Notes: generated by a model from the sequence alone, not told the origin. A stretch of 50,135 nt of DNA from Muribaculaceae bacterium (GCA_009775365.1 VSPM01000016.1:1-50135); one strand, 5' to 3'; numbered from the stretch's first letter, positions 10,208-20,504 are shown. Numbers and translations are program-made.

Positions 10208-11980
10208 ATGAAAAAATCATATAAATTTCTATCGTTGGCTATTATTCTCGGAGGGGCTTCCGCGCTGACATCCTGCGGCGACTACCTCGAAAAGCAGCCC
10301 TCCAACGAGCTCACCGAAGAGAAGACTCTCGGCAGCTGGAGCATGTTTGAATATTTCCACAACGACACATACAACTTTCTCCGTCACGGCGCCAACCGCC
10401 TCGACGGCTCATGGCTCGACGCTGCAACCGACCTTGCAGAGACCTCTTTCTCCACCGGAGGCGCGCGCACCACATTCAATATCGGCAACTACTATGGAGG
10501 GGGCGGATATTCTGAACTTTCCGACACCTGGGAGTCGCGCTATCGCGCCATCCGCAAGTGCAACCGCGTGATCAACCAGATGGACCTTGTGCCCAACGAC
10601 ATCACCAAGTCGCCCGAGCAGGAGGCGCAGGACAGAGCCACAATGATGGCCGAGGCCCGCACATTCCGCGCTTATTTCTATTGGGAGATGTTCCTGCGCT
10701 ACGGCCCTGTGCCTATCGTGACCGAGGTGCTCGACCCTTCTGAAGACATGGTCACCCCCTACAACGGCAAGCGCCCCTCTGTGAAAGAGTTTGTGGTTGA
10801 CTTTGTGCTCAAGGAGCTTTCAGAGTCAGAACCCGACCTTCTCTCTTATGAGGATGCCTGGAGCGCGAACCGCATCGGGCGTCTTTCAAAGCCGATGGCC
10901 CGCGCACTAATGTCGCGCATCAAGCTCTACATGGCGTCGCCAAGATATGCAGCAGATAGCGGAATCACCTGGCAGGATGCCGCCGACGCAGCCAAGAGCT
11001 TCATCAATGACTACGGCACGAATTTCGGACTTTTTGCGGAGGCAAACATCGACCCGGCCGAAAACTACGGCAACGCAGTGCTCCGCACACAATACACCGG
11101 CAACAACAACGAGGTTATCTTCTTCCGCAATGATGTCGCTATCAACTGGAGCGGAATCTCGAGTGACACTCCTGTGGGTGAAGGCGGAAGCGGCGGAAAC
11201 TGCCCTTCGCAGAACCTCGTCGACATGTATGACATGGCCGACGGCTCTTCTCCCTTCAAGCAGTATGACGCCACCGGTGCCCCTGTGTATGCTCCCGGCT
11301 CGCTCACTCCGGCCATCAATGCCGAGAGCGGCTATAACGACGCCGACATGTGGGCAAACCGCGACCCGCGCCTTTCAGCCACTGTTCTCTATCAGGGCAC
11401 ACCTTGGGGAACTATGCGCGACAACAGCACAATCGACGTGCGCCCCGGTATGGCCGACAATCCTACGGGCAACGCCAACGCCACCCCTACCGGATATTAT
11501 ATGCGCAAGTATATCCCGGCCACAATCCTCAGCTCCAACCATGGCGGCTCGGCTTATCGCCTCTGGACAATCATCCGCTATGCCGAGATTCTTATGAACT
11601 ATGCCGAGGCTCTAAATGAAGTGCAGGGGCCTTGCCAGGAGGTATATGACATGCTCGACATGGTGCGCCACCGCGCCGGAATCATAGGCAATGTGGCAGA
11701 CCGCGCCGACCTTAAAGACAAGGATGCAATGCGCAACTTCATCCGCAAGGAGCGCACAGTGGAATTCGCTTTCGAGGAGCACCGCTCATGGGACGTGCGC
11801 CGCTGGAATGTGGCCGTGGAGGCTCTCTCTCGTCCCATCTATGGCGTGAATGTTGACATGAACGGCAATGTTACCCGCAAGAAGGCGCAGGACCGTGTGT
11901 TTGAACAGCGTATGTATCTCTATCCCATACCGGAGGGTGAGGTCTGGAAGACCGGCCTTGAAAACAATCCCGGATGGTAA
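10208..11980 (+). CDS. SusD/RagB-family nutrient-binding lipoprotein (first pair)
   Basis: A lipoprotein (lipobox LTSC, Cys23) followed by GDYLEKQP, the usual SusD start. The N-terminal part carries the alpha-helical TPR-like SusD fold, and the C-terminal part has the conserved RYAEILMNYAEALNE and FAFEEHRSWDVRRW signatures; it ends EGEVWKTGLENNPGW, typical of the family. It forms a complex with the SusC encoded 12 bp upstream and binds the glycan at the cell surface. 590 aa is normal. Its stop lies 35 bp before the start of the second SusC gene, so all four Sus genes look cotranscribed. Confidence 0.96.
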   Translation: MKKSYKFLSLAIILGGASALTSCGDYLEKQPSNELTEEKTLGSWSMFEYFHNDTYNFLRHGANRLDGSWLDAATDLAETSFSTGGARTTFNIGNYYGGGGYSELSDTWESRYRAIRKCNRVINQMDLVPNDITKSPEQEAQDRATMMAEARTFRAYFYWEMFLRYGPVPIVTEVLDPSEDMVTPYNGKRPSVKEFVVDFVLKELSESEPDLLSYEDAWSANRIGRLSKPMARALMSRIKLYMASPRYAADSGITWQDAADAAKSFINDYGTNFGLFAEANIDPAENYGNAVLRTQYTGNNNEVIFFRNDVAINWSGISSDTPVGEGGSGGNCPSQNLVDMYDMADGSSPFKQYDATGAPVYAPGSLTPAINAESGYNDADMWANRDPRLSATVLYQGTPWGTMRDNSTIDVRPGMADNPTGNANATPTGYYMRKYIPATILSSNHGGSAYRLWTIIRYAEILMNYAEALNEVQGPCQEVYDMLDMVRHRAGIIGNVADRADLKDKDAMRNFIRKERTVEFAFEEHRSWDVRRWNVAVEALSRPIYGVNVDMNGNVTRKKAQDRVFEQRMYLYPIPEGEVWKTGLENNPGW

Positions 11981-12015
11981 TCTTAAATTCCAAACTATCG
12001 AAAATCCGAACATAT

Positions 12016-15000
12016 ATGAACAACATCATAAATGATATGAGGAATAAGGGGAAGCTCGCCCTGGCAGTTGCCGTTATGACCGGCTGCTCCGCCTCTGCTA
12101 TTGCCGCCTCCACAGGCAACACCCTGAAAGGACGGGTGGTTGACCCTGACGGAAAGCCAATTCCCGGCGCAATGGTGAATCTTGCCGAGCAAAGCAAGAT
12201 GGTTTTCACTGATGAAAACGGTGAATTCACCATCAAGGATGCCAACTACGACGATGAGGTGAACGCTACTTGCGTGGGATATATCACCTCGATCACTCCT
12301 ATAGAGGATTTCAGCGCCCCCATTGTAATCACGCTGAGCCCTGACACAGACATGTATGCCCACAACGCACCCGTGGCTTTCGGAGAGCAGCAGAAGAAAT
12401 TACTCACTGACTCTCGTTCAACAGTGACAGGCGAGGAGCTTCAGCGCTATCCCGTGACTGTGCTTCAGAATGCTTTCAACTCCACGCTTACAGGCGTTGA
12501 GACTTATGAGGTGTCGTCTGAGCCGGGATGGTCTGAGACAAAGATGTATGTGCGCGGCGTGCGCTCGCTGAACGCCGCAGCCAGAAACCCGCTTGTGATT
12601 GTTGACGACGTGGAACGCGACCTTTCATTCCTCGACGCATTCCCTATCGAGACTGTGACAGTGCTTAAAGATGCAGCTGCCACAGCCCTTTACGGCATGC
12701 GCGGCGCCAACGGTGTGATCCTTGTCACCACAAAGCGCGGCGAGGCCGGAAAGACCCATATCAACTTCACCCAGGAGGTGGGTTTCCAGACTCTCACCGG
12801 CAAGGTGGAGAACCAGAACTCCTACAACCTTGCCCTGACCAAGAACCAAGTGCGCTATCTCGATGGAAAAGATCCAGTCTATTCCGCAGAGCAGATTGAG
12901 AAGTATCGCCGTGTATGCGAAGGTGAAACCCTCGAAGGGATGGACCGCTACCGCTATTTCAACACCAACTGGTTTGATGAGCTTTATCGCGAGGCTGCCC
13001 CGGTGGTGAAAACCAATCTTCAGATCTCAGGCGGCAACCAGAGGGCACGCTATTATGTGTCGTTCTCTTATCTTCGTCAGGAGGGTATGTGGAACAAGAA
13101 AGGCACAAACTTCAACGACCGTTTCTCTACCCAGCATGTGCTAAACAGATGGAACCTCCGCTCTAACCTTGACATCAATGTCAACAAATATCTGCGTGTG
13201 AGTCTTGACCTTGGAGGTCGTATTGACAACATTCTCCAGCCAACAACCGGTGTGTTCACTCTGACTACAATGGGTGCAGTGGAAGCAGACCCGATGCGTC
13301 CTGTGTACTGCCCGAACGGCGAGCTTTATCAAGATGGCTCGGCTCAAAACCCCACCTTCCTTCTCGGATCGTCGGGCCAGGAGAAGAACCGTCGCCGCCA
13401 GCTCTATTCTACACTTGACGTGACCGGCAATCTTGAGCCTATCACAAAGGGGCTTGAGGCTAACCTTGTGGTCAGCTTCGATGCTTACGACGTGTTCCAG
13501 TCAACACAGACAAACCGTGTTAACACATATTCTTATGATTTCACAAACACATCTGTGGAGAATGTTGAGGATTTCACCTACACTCAGACAAACCGCTATG
13601 AGGAGCTGACCAACCCTGTCACTCACGAGCGTGCCAACTCCTGGACACTCAACACCCGCTTCGGTTTCAAGTATGACCGCGAGTTCGGCGGAATGCACCG
13701 TGTGCAGGCCAACGCCTTTATCCGCGCATATCAGCAGCGTCTCAACATCCGCGAGGCAAGCACTGACAACGCCATGTATTCTTCCGACCGCTACCTCTCC
13801 TACAACGGTTCGCTTGCATATATCTTCGACAACCGCTATATCGTGTCGGGAAATATCTCGCGCATGGGTAACGACAACTTCGCTCCCGGCGAACGCTGGG
13901 GAACATTCTGGGGCGTGTCGGCAGGATGGGTGCTCTCTGAGGAGAAATTCCTTCAGAATCCTGACATCGACCTCCTCAAGCTTCGCGCCTCTTACGGCAA
14001 GTCGGGTATGAGCGACACCGGAGCAGGCCGCTATCCTTATCAGTCTACATTCGCCACTTCCGGCGGCTACAGCTTCGGCCACAACGCCACAAACGTTCCG
14101 GGCTTTATCGAGAGCGTTGCCGGCAACCCCAACAGCAAGTGGGAAATATCTAAGATGGTGAACGTCGGCCTCGACTGGGATTTCTGGCATCATCGTCTCT
14201 ATGGCTCGTTCGACGTGTTCAAGGAGTGGCGCAGCGACATCCTTATCGAGCGCTCCACCAACCCTAACATTCTCGGCACAACTTTCGCAAAGGACTCTTA
14301 CGGCAAGGTGAACACTCACGGTATCGAGCTCACCATCGGCCACTCCAATAAGATTGGCAATGTGAACTACACTGTGGAGGGTATGCTCTCCTGGAACCGC
14401 AACAAGATTATTGAGATGGACGAGGTTTCACCGGCAGTGGAATGGCAACGCAAGACAGGCGACCGCATCCGCGACTACGCTTCTGTATCGTCAATCTACG
14501 AATGGGAGAACCGCGACGTAATCGGCGGCTGGAACGCTTACCGCTTCGTGCAGTGGGCTTCAGACCCCGCTCTTATCGCCACATCCCAGGAAGACGCGAT
14601 CGCTCACCCGGAGAAATATCCCTACAACACATTCTCCGGCGGCAACCAGAAACTCGGCACAGCCGTGTTCCGCGACCTCAACGGCGACCGTCAGATCGAC
14701 TCTCGCGACATGGAGCCTTACGGGTTCACGCTCATTCCGGAGCTCACACCTTCAATTTCTCTTTATGCGGAATATAAAGGGTTTGACGTGAAAGTTATCG
14801 GCACAGCCTATCTCAATCGCTCAGTGTTCCTTTCTCCCTCAATGACATTCTCTGAATGGGGCAACAACAACGCCACTCACGAGGTTGTGAACGCATGGGG
14901 CTATTACACTGACGATCCCGCCGACCCGCGCAATATCAACGCCAAGTATCCTCGTCTGAGCTACACCTACAACACTGAGGATTCTTCACGCGACAACGGT

Positions 15001-15252
15001 TCTTATCAGAATGACATATGGATCATGAACGGCGACTATTTCTCGCTCCGCAACATCGAGGTTGGCTATTCTCTCCCGAAGAGCCTGATTTCAAAGATTC
15101 ACATGAGCCAGTGCCGCTTCTATTTCAGTGCCTATAACCTTGCCACTATAAGCCATATGCCCAAGGGTATGGATCCTGAGAAGCCTATGTCTTATTGCTG
15201 GTGGTATCCCAAGACCCGCACATTCAATTTCGGTCTTCATGTAGAATTCTAA
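12016..15252 (+). CDS. SusC/RagA-family TonB-dependent outer-membrane transporter (second pair)
   Basis: A second glycan transporter. I start it at ATG 12016, because upstream in-frame codons overlap the susD stop and the signal peptide fits from here. It has a carboxypeptidase-regulatory-like domain (about residues 35-110, with GKPIPGAMV), a plug with MYVRGVRS and LYGMRGANGVILVTTKRGE, and a barrel ending VEF. The usual VVVGYG linker is replaced by PVAFGEQQKKLL, which puts this protein in the branch of divergent SusCs often found as the second transporter of a locus. It is only distantly similar to the first SusC here, so this is not a recent tandem duplication; the two pairs probably take up different fragments of the same polysaccharide. 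Confidence 0.95.
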   Translation: MNNIINDMRNKGKLALAVAVMTGCSASAIAASTGNTLKGRVVDPDGKPIPGAMVNLAEQSKMVFTDENGEFTIKDANYDDEVNATCVGYITSITPIEDFSAPIVITLSPDTDMYAHNAPVAFGEQQKKLLTDSRSTVTGEELQRYPVTVLQNAFNSTLTGVETYEVSSEPGWSETKMYVRGVRSLNAAARNPLVIVDDVERDLSFLDAFPIETVTVLKDAAATALYGMRGANGVILVTTKRGEAGKTHINFTQEVGFQTLTGKVENQNSYNLALTKNQVRYLDGKDPVYSAEQIEKYRRVCEGETLEGMDRYRYFNTNWFDELYREAAPVVKTNLQISGGNQRARYYVSFSYLRQEGMWNKKGTNFNDRFSTQHVLNRWNLRSNLDINVNKYLRVSLDLGGRIDNILQPTTGVFTLTTMGAVEADPMRPVYCPNGELYQDGSAQNPTFLLGSSGQEKNRRRQLYSTLDVTGNLEPITKGLEANLVVSFDAYDVFQSTQTNRVNTYSYDFTNTSVENVEDFTYTQTNRYEELTNPVTHERANSWTLNTRFGFKYDREFGGMHRVQANAFIRAYQQRLNIREASTDNAMYSSDRYLSYNGSLAYIFDNRYIVSGNISRMGNDNFAPGERWGTFWGVSAGWVLSEEKFLQNPDIDLLKLRASYGKSGMSDTGAGRYPYQSTFATSGGYSFGHNATNVPGFIESVAGNPNSKWEISKMVNVGLDWDFWHHRLYGSFDVFKEWRSDILIERSTNPNILGTTFAKDSYGKVNTHGIELTIGHSNKIGNVNYTVEGMLSWNRNKIIEMDEVSPAVEWQRKTGDRIRDYASVSSIYEWENRDVIGGWNAYRFVQWASDPALIATSQEDAIAHPEKYPYNTFSGGNQKLGTAVFRDLNGDRQIDSRDMEPYGFTLIPELTPSISLYAEYKGFDVKVIGTAYLNRSVFLSPSMTFSEWGNNNATHEVVNAWGYYTDDPADPRNINAKYPRLSYTYNTEDSSRDNGSYQNDIWIMNGDYFSLRNIEVGYSLPKSLISKIHMSQCRFYFSAYNLATISHMPKGMDPEKPMSYCWWYPKTRTFNFGLHVEF

Positions 15253-15264
15253 AATTCAGCCGAA

Positions 15265-15312
15265 GATATGGGGCTTGAAGCCTCTGCAGACTCCAAGCCC
15301 CGTATCTCCGGC
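15265..15312 (+). promoter_or_regulatory. Intercistronic hairpin between second susC and susD
   Basis: GATATGGGGCTTG (15265-15277) pairs with CAAGCCCCGTATC (15294-15306) through 13 bp with one G-U pair, and can extend by GCCG/CGGC outside a small internal loop. No T-run follows, so it is not a classical terminator. It is better read as an RNA-processing or stability element that sets the SusC:SusD ratio. The first susC/susD pair has no such element. Confidence 0.5.
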
Positions 15313-15343
15313 AATAGACCCTAAATTCCAAATAACGCATATC

Positions 15344-17122
15344 ATGAAATTAAAAATATTTTCAATCGCGGCGGCTGCCATGATTTCGATGGGGCTCTCT
15401 TCCTGCAGCGATTATCTCGACAAGGAGGTGGACCTCACTCTTCAGGCTGCCAATGTGTTTTCTGACTATGACCGCACACGCGGCTATCTTGCCCAGCTCT
15501 ATGATTATCTCCCTGACGCATTCTCCGGATATAACGACACCCAGTTTCGCCTTTCGCAGGATTGCATGACAGATAATGCCGTAGACTATTGGGGTGTGGC
15601 CCGCTATCACTCAATCAATGCCGATGCCTATGATGCCACCAACCATTGGTTTGCCGATTTTTATTGGAACCGTGATTACAAGGGTATCCGTGGCATAAAC
15701 CAGTATCTTCTCAACGCACGCGCCGATGTTGTGGGCAATGCCGAGAAGAAGGGTGACGACAACCGCCTGTTCGACCGCTGGGATGCAGAGGCGAGAGTGC
15801 TTCGCGCAATCCTTCACTTCGACCTCGTGAGCTGGTTTGGCGACATCCCTGTGGTGGCTGACGACGAGAACGGCACTCCTATTATCCTTGCCCCTTCAAT
15901 GGCTCTCCCGGAGCGCCGGGCTGCGGCAGATGTGCTCAAGTGGATTGCCGACGAGTGTGACAAATATAAAGACAATCTCCCGTTCCGCTATAGCAACGAA
16001 GCTGAGAACTGGGGCCGCATCAACGGGGCCACGGCTTACGCTCTGAAGACTCGCGCGCTCCTTTATCGCGCTTCTCCGCTTTTCAATCCGTCGAACGAGA
16101 CTTCCCGCTGGATCGAGGCTGCCAACGCCGCAAAGGATTTCATCGCAAAGAACAAAATTCAGACGAATCCTTACCGCCTCTACACTACCGACAGCAACGA
16201 CCCGAACCAGAACTATTATCAGTGCTTCGTGTCGAACCCTGTGCTCAATAATGAATATATCCTCAGCCGCTCGGTGTGGACCACTCTTCAGCTGGAATTT
16301 TTCAATGCCCCCTGCGGTTTCACAGGATCGATAAGCGCTACCGGGTATCTCAATCCGACCCAGAACCTTGTTGACTCATATGAGACAATCAACGGTCTTC
16401 CTATCGACAAGGACCCCTCTTATGACGATCAGAACCCTTATGCCAACCGCGACCCGCGTCTTGAGCAGACAATCCTTCATCATGGATCTATGTGGGGTGA
16501 CGGCGACGAGGCCCGCATGGTTGATGTGAACAATGACGACACACGACGTGGCGACGACTATGCCCGTGGCAACGGCGGAACTGCCACAGGATATTACTCG
16601 AAGAAGTATCTCAACAACATCCGTTGGGACGGCACTGTTTCCGGACAGCGTCATGCCTGCCCGATTTTCCGCTATGCGGAGATTCTGCTTGCAGCCGCCG
16701 AGGCTCTCAACGAGGCCGGACAGACCGCCGAGGCTTATGAATATGTGAACCAGGTGAGAGCACGTGTAGGAATGCCGGCATATTCCGGTCTTAGCCAGGC
16801 TGACCTTCGCGAGCGCATCCAGAACGAGTCGAGAATAGAGTTCTGTTTCGAGGATCATCGCTACTTTGACGTGCGCCGCTGGAAACTGCATGAGAAGAAC
16901 GGCGGAAACGCTAACGCCGAGAAGTCTCTCCCCCGCTATCGCCAGGTGTTCACCAACTATGGCGTGGCAGTGAAAGAGGGCACAAACAAGACTTTCAACT
17001 ATGGTCTCAGCGATGTGGACCCCCACATATCGTTTATGGCTCCGAAGAATTATTTCTTCCCGATTCCATACGCTGAACAACAGAAAACGGGTTATCCCCA
17101 AACTCCCGGTTGGGAGATGTAA
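15344..17122 (+). CDS. SusD/RagB-family nutrient-binding lipoprotein (second pair)
   Basis: The start is taken at ATG 15344, because it gives a clean lipoprotein signal (GLSSC, Cys21) followed by SDYLDKEVD. An in-frame ATG at 15275 would put 23 hydrophilic residues in front and lies inside a hairpin. The protein shows the family signatures FRYAEILLAAAEALNEAG, a RARVGMP turn, and FCFEDHRYFDVRRW near the C-terminus, ending QKTGYPQTPGWEM. It acts as the surface lid for the second SusC. 592 aa from this start is normal. Confidence 0.95.
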   Translation: MKLKIFSIAAAAMISMGLSSCSDYLDKEVDLTLQAANVFSDYDRTRGYLAQLYDYLPDAFSGYNDTQFRLSQDCMTDNAVDYWGVARYHSINADAYDATNHWFADFYWNRDYKGIRGINQYLLNARADVVGNAEKKGDDNRLFDRWDAEARVLRAILHFDLVSWFGDIPVVADDENGTPIILAPSMALPERRAAADVLKWIADECDKYKDNLPFRYSNEAENWGRINGATAYALKTRALLYRASPLFNPSNETSRWIEAANAAKDFIAKNKIQTNPYRLYTTDSNDPNQNYYQCFVSNPVLNNEYILSRSVWTTLQLEFFNAPCGFTGSISATGYLNPTQNLVDSYETINGLPIDKDPSYDDQNPYANRDPRLEQTILHHGSMWGDGDEARMVDVNNDDTRRGDDYARGNGGTATGYYSKKYLNNIRWDGTVSGQRHACPIFRYAEILLAAAEALNEAGQTAEAYEYVNQVRARVGMPAYSGLSQADLRERIQNESRIEFCFEDHRYFDVRRWKLHEKNGGNANAEKSLPRYRQVFTNYGVAVKEGTNKTFNYGLSDVDPHISFMAPKNYFFPIPYAEQQKTGYPQTPGWEM

Positions 17123-17124
17123 GC

Positions 17125-17170
17125 AAGCCGGAAAGGCGCGTCGCGCCGGCTTTGTCGGCGCGACGTTTTT
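17125..17170 (+). terminator. Attenuator-like pair of mutually exclusive hairpins before the GH43 gene
   Basis: Hairpin B is a perfect 10-bp GC-rich stem (CGTCGCGCCG 17139-17148 with CGGCGCGACG 17156-17165) followed by TTTTT: a good intrinsic terminator. Hairpin A overlaps its left arm: AAGCC (17125) pairs with GGCTT (17148-17152) around a nested GGCGC/GCGCC stem. The two cannot form together. The simplest role is partial termination, so that less GH43 than SusC/SusD is made. A switch is possible, but nothing here shows a ligand or a leader peptide. Confidence 0.6.
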
Positions 17171-17211
17171 CTTCAGGCATCAGTTTTATTACCGATTATA
17201 TTCTTGATTAA

Positions 17212-19116
17212 ATGAATACAAAATTATATCTCTCAGGGGCTTTCGTGGCAAGTGTGCTTCTTATGGGCGCTTGCGGCGACGATGAGGTGAACTATCCTTC
17301 CGGCGAAGGCTTTGTGATTGAAATGCCGCAGGCAGTTGAATGTGGCGGAACATATGTCTCGCTCACGGCCATTTTCCATCAGAAAGATGGCGCCCATTAT
17401 TCAAAGGCGGGTTATGTGATTTCCGAGAGTGCCAACCCCACGATATATGGCAGCGTGTATGATGCCACTGTGAGCGGCGACACTATCAAGGCCACTATCG
17501 AAAATCTTGCTCCGGGTCGTGAATATCACATCCGCGCGTTTGTGAATGAATACAAAGGGAGTGTGATTTATTCGCAGGATTATGTGCTCACCACGGGCGA
17601 GGGTTCTCCCGAAGACCGGCTCAAGTATTACCGTGGCCCTCAATATCCCGATTATTATGTAGACATAGCCGGATGGGGGAATCGTTCGCAATGGAATCTT
17701 GCCAATGTGCACGACCCTTCTATCGTGAAGGCTGCCGACGGATACTATTACATGTATCAGACAGACGCTTCCTATGGCAATGCCCATGTTGAGGGTGGTC
17801 ACTTCCACGGGCGCCGCTCCAAGGATCTTATCAACTGGGAATATCTCGGCGGCACAATGCCGGCTCTTCCGGAATGGGTGGTGCCTAAGCTCAATGAGGT
17901 GCGTGCCTCGATGGGGCTTCCGGCGGCGGCTCCCGATGAGAATGCTTTCGGCTACTGGGCTCCAAGCGTGGTGAAGGTGAGCGACGACCTTTACAGAATG
18001 TATTATTCTATCATTGTGCCCGGCTTGATTAATGGAGACAACTCATGGGGCGAGCGTGCTTTCATCGGCATGATGGAGAACAGCAACCCTGCCGACAATG
18101 GCGCGTGGGTAGACAAGGGTTATGTGATAACCAATGCTTCAGACCGCGGCCTCGATTTCAATGTGGCTCCTACTGACTGGGCAAACTGCTATTATAAGTT
18201 TAACGCTATCGACCCGTCTGTGATAATCACTGAAGGCGGCGAGCACTGGATGATCTATGGCTCTTGGCATAGCGGAATAGCTGCTGTGAAACTTGACGCT
18301 GCCACAGGCAAGCCAGCTGCGGCTCTCGGCAATCCTTTCGGCTCTGACGCCGAGATTGCTCCCTATGGCAAGTTGATAGCCACACGCCAGATGGGTAACC
18401 GCTGGCAGGGCTCGGAGGGTCCGGAGGTGGTTTACCGCAATGGCTATTATTACCTTTTCCTCGCATATGACGAACTCGGAGTGGCATACAACACTCGTGT
18501 GGTGCGCTCCAAGAATATCGATGGCCCTTATGTTGACATCAATGGCATTGACGTGACCAATAACGGTGGCGACGCTCTCCCCGTGGTTACTCATCCTTAT
18601 AAATTTGCCAATTCTGAAGGCTGGGTTGGATTCTCACACTGCGCGGTGTTTGAAGATGGCGAAGGGAACTGGTTCTATGCTTCGCAGGCGCGTTTCCCTG
18701 CGGGCGTAAACGGAAATGACGCCAGCAATTCTCTTATGATGGGTCATGTGCGTTCAATAGTATGGACAAAAGAGGGATGGCCTTTGGTTCTTCCGGAGCG
18801 TTATGGCGATGTTCCGCAGCTTGCTATTGCAGAAGAGGAACTTGTAGGCGCATGGGAGAATATCAATCTCAGCTATGCTTTCGCCACTCAGAAGGAGTCG
18901 GAGCGCATGGAACTTACAGCCGACCATAAAATCGCGGGCGGTGTATGGGACGGCGCTGACTGGAGTTTCAATGCAGATTCCCAAATGCTCACTGTGAACG
19001 GGGTGGAGCTTTACCTGAAGCGTGAATGCGACTGGGAAAGCTATGACCGCCATGCAACAATCGTATATGCCGGCGTAAATTCTTCTACAACCTATTGGGG
19101 CAAGAAATCACTCTGA
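17212..19116 (+). CDS. GH43-family glycoside hydrolase, arabinanase-like surface lipoprotein
   Basis: Probably cleaves alpha-1,5-linked arabinan or a related arabinose-containing glycan at the cell surface. Seen: a lipoprotein signal (LMGAC, Cys21) and an acidic surface-export start CGDDE; a fibronectin-like N-terminal domain (about residues 30-130); and a five-bladed GH43 catalytic domain (about 155-520) with base Asp168 in VHDPSIV, pKa-tuning Asp334 in NAIDPSVI, and acid Glu402 in GSEGPEVVYRNGYYYLF. The WAPSV motif and the GYYYLF blade are typical of endo-arabinanase subfamilies. The last about 100 residues resemble the GH43 C-terminal beta-domain. It is the only enzyme of this locus in the window, so further enzymes must lie elsewhere. 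Substrate assignment is an inference. Confidence 0.9.
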   Translation: MNTKLYLSGAFVASVLLMGACGDDEVNYPSGEGFVIEMPQAVECGGTYVSLTAIFHQKDGAHYSKAGYVISESANPTIYGSVYDATVSGDTIKATIENLAPGREYHIRAFVNEYKGSVIYSQDYVLTTGEGSPEDRLKYYRGPQYPDYYVDIAGWGNRSQWNLANVHDPSIVKAADGYYYMYQTDASYGNAHVEGGHFHGRRSKDLINWEYLGGTMPALPEWVVPKLNEVRASMGLPAAAPDENAFGYWAPSVVKVSDDLYRMYYSIIVPGLINGDNSWGERAFIGMMENSNPADNGAWVDKGYVITNASDRGLDFNVAPTDWANCYYKFNAIDPSVIITEGGEHWMIYGSWHSGIAAVKLDAATGKPAAALGNPFGSDAEIAPYGKLIATRQMGNRWQGSEGPEVVYRNGYYYLFLAYDELGVAYNTRVVRSKNIDGPYVDINGIDVTNNGGDALPVVTHPYKFANSEGWVGFSHCAVFEDGEGNWFYASQARFPAGVNGNDASNSLMMGHVRSIVWTKEGWPLVLPERYGDVPQLAIAEEELVGAWENINLSYAFATQKESERMELTADHKIAGGVWDGADWSFNADSQMLTVNGVELYLKRECDWESYDRHATIVYAGVNSSTTYWGKKSL

Positions 19117-19138
19117 TTCTTATCCCTGCTTAATTATG

Positions 19139-19179
19139 AATCACCTCCTTGCAGGCCAAGCCCGCAAGGAGGTGATTTT
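19139..19179 (+). terminator. Terminator of the polysaccharide-utilisation operon
   Basis: A perfect 14-bp stem (AATCACCTCCTTGC at 19139-19152 with GCAAGGAGGTGATT at 19164-19177), an 11-nt loop and a short T-run. It closes the operon after the GH43 gene. The left arm contains ATCACCTCCTT, the same as the usual 3' end of bacterial 16S rRNA, and the right arm is a perfect Shine-Dalgarno sequence. Confidence 0.85.
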
Positions 19180-19221
19180 GTGTGGTGATAGGCGAGGGCT
19201 TCTCTATGCGAAGCGGATTTG

Positions 19222-19410
19222 TTACGAATGTGCCGTTGCGAGCCATTCTGCCATGTTGTTCATCCTTTGGCAAATTTTGTAGGAGATTCCCTCTTGATTC
19301 ACCTTGGGGGTAGATTCATGAAGTGAGACAAATGTCATAATCGCTTCCGAACAGCAGTTGTAGTGGTTGCCCGACGGCTTTTCTTTTTCTAAGAATAATT
19401 TTTGTGTTAT
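19222..19410 (-). other. Short coding-like fragment without a good start (possible gene remnant)
   Basis: On the - strand, a frame open from about 19410 to the stop at 19222-19224 reads plausibly as protein, including SGNHYNCCSEAIMTFV and KICQRMNNMAEWLATAHS. Its first ATG is internal (about 19338), leaving only 38 codons. It is either a remnant of a lost gene or a chance frame. I do not recognise the family. The rest of the 19180-19535 gap shows nothing I can name. Confidence 0.2.
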
Positions 19411-19535
19411 TGATGGGAACGGAGGTTGTTTTTATGGGTGGGATGGGTGTTGTTTTGAGAATTTTGTGGGGGGAGTGTAACATTTGACGGTGGAGCGAGT
19501 CGATTATATGTGGGCATAGTTTGCCTGTGATATTT

Positions 19536-20504
19536 ATGAAGCGAAACGTTTTTTTTATTTGGTGCAAGAATTTGATTCGTAGGAATGGCTCATGGCTGCC
19601 GGCGGTGCTGGTTTCTTTGGCCTCGATGGCTGTGGGCGCTTCTGCCGTGAAGGCTATGAGTTCAAATGCTGACTCAGGATCTGAAGTTTGTATTTCATAT
19701 GCAGATTTTGATTCTCATTCGTCAAATTCTTATGATGATGCGGAGCGCAGGGCCACAAAAGCGCGAATAGAGGCAGAGAGAAATGCAGAAAGAGGATGGG
19801 CCGGTTGTGGATTGCGTTCTGTTGACGATTACAGAGATAACTATGGCAATAAAGAGGAGAAAAATGTGAGAATCGGCAAATTCAAGGGGGTGAATGTGTC
19901 GTCGGCTATTGAAGTGGTTTTCACACAAGGTCCCTTTACCGGGGAGGCTGAGGTTTTTGGCACACCGGAGCTTATGAATGCTCTCAACCTGAACACGGAT
20001 GGCGATGTGCTCACGGTTTCTTATGCCGAATGTAATATTTCATCGGCCGGAAACTTGGTTGTTAAAATTTCGGCGCCGGTGCTTAATTCTTTGTATGTGT
20101 CAACAGCCGCCTCCTTTATTGTGAGAGGAGCGTTGAAAATAAAAGAGCCATTGAATGTGACCGCCACTTCGGCTTCTTCTGTAAATTTCGGATGGGTTAC
20201 TGGAGGAGAGCTCAATATTGCCGCCTCAGGTGCGGCATCGGTCTATGCGCTCACATTGGATCTGGAGCGTGTGGAGGTGTCGGCCACTTCGGCATCTGAT
20301 GTGAGGCTCAAAGGAATAAGCGCGGCATCAGTGAAAGCCTCTGCGAAATCGGCTTCCGAGGTAGTGTTGTCGGGAAGGTGTCATCATGCCGAAGTTAAGG
20401 AGGGCAGCGAGGGCAACGTAAAGACTCGCGGGCTTATAATAGAAGATATGCCTCCGAGGAAAGCAAAGGAGAAAGAGGATGAATATATGTTGCGCAGACC
20501 TTAG
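19536..20504 (+). CDS. Head-GIN (DUF2807-like) exported beta-helix protein
   Basis: A signal-anchor-like N-terminus (hydrophobic around residues 20-45) is followed by a low-complexity segment and then a DUF2807/head-GIN domain (about residues 110-300), recognisable from GKFKGVNVSSAIEVVFTQG and repeated SAAS/TSAS turns expected for a right-handed beta-helix. The biochemical role of the family is unknown; members are exported envelope proteins. I start at ATG 19536 rather than a TTG five codons earlier. It is followed after 59 bp by a paralogue, and both end with an Arg/Lys-Pro tail, so they are probably cotranscribed. Confidence 0.8.
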   Translation: MKRNVFFIWCKNLIRRNGSWLPAVLVSLASMAVGASAVKAMSSNADSGSEVCISYADFDSHSSNSYDDAERRATKARIEAERNAERGWAGCGLRSVDDYRDNYGNKEEKNVRIGKFKGVNVSSAIEVVFTQGPFTGEAEVFGTPELMNALNLNTDGDVLTVSYAECNISSAGNLVVKISAPVLNSLYVSTAASFIVRGALKIKEPLNVTATSASSVNFGWVTGGELNIAASGAASVYALTLDLERVEVSATSASDVRLKGISAASVKASAKSASEVVLSGRCHHAEVKEGSEGNVKTRGLIIEDMPPRKAKEKEDEYMLRRP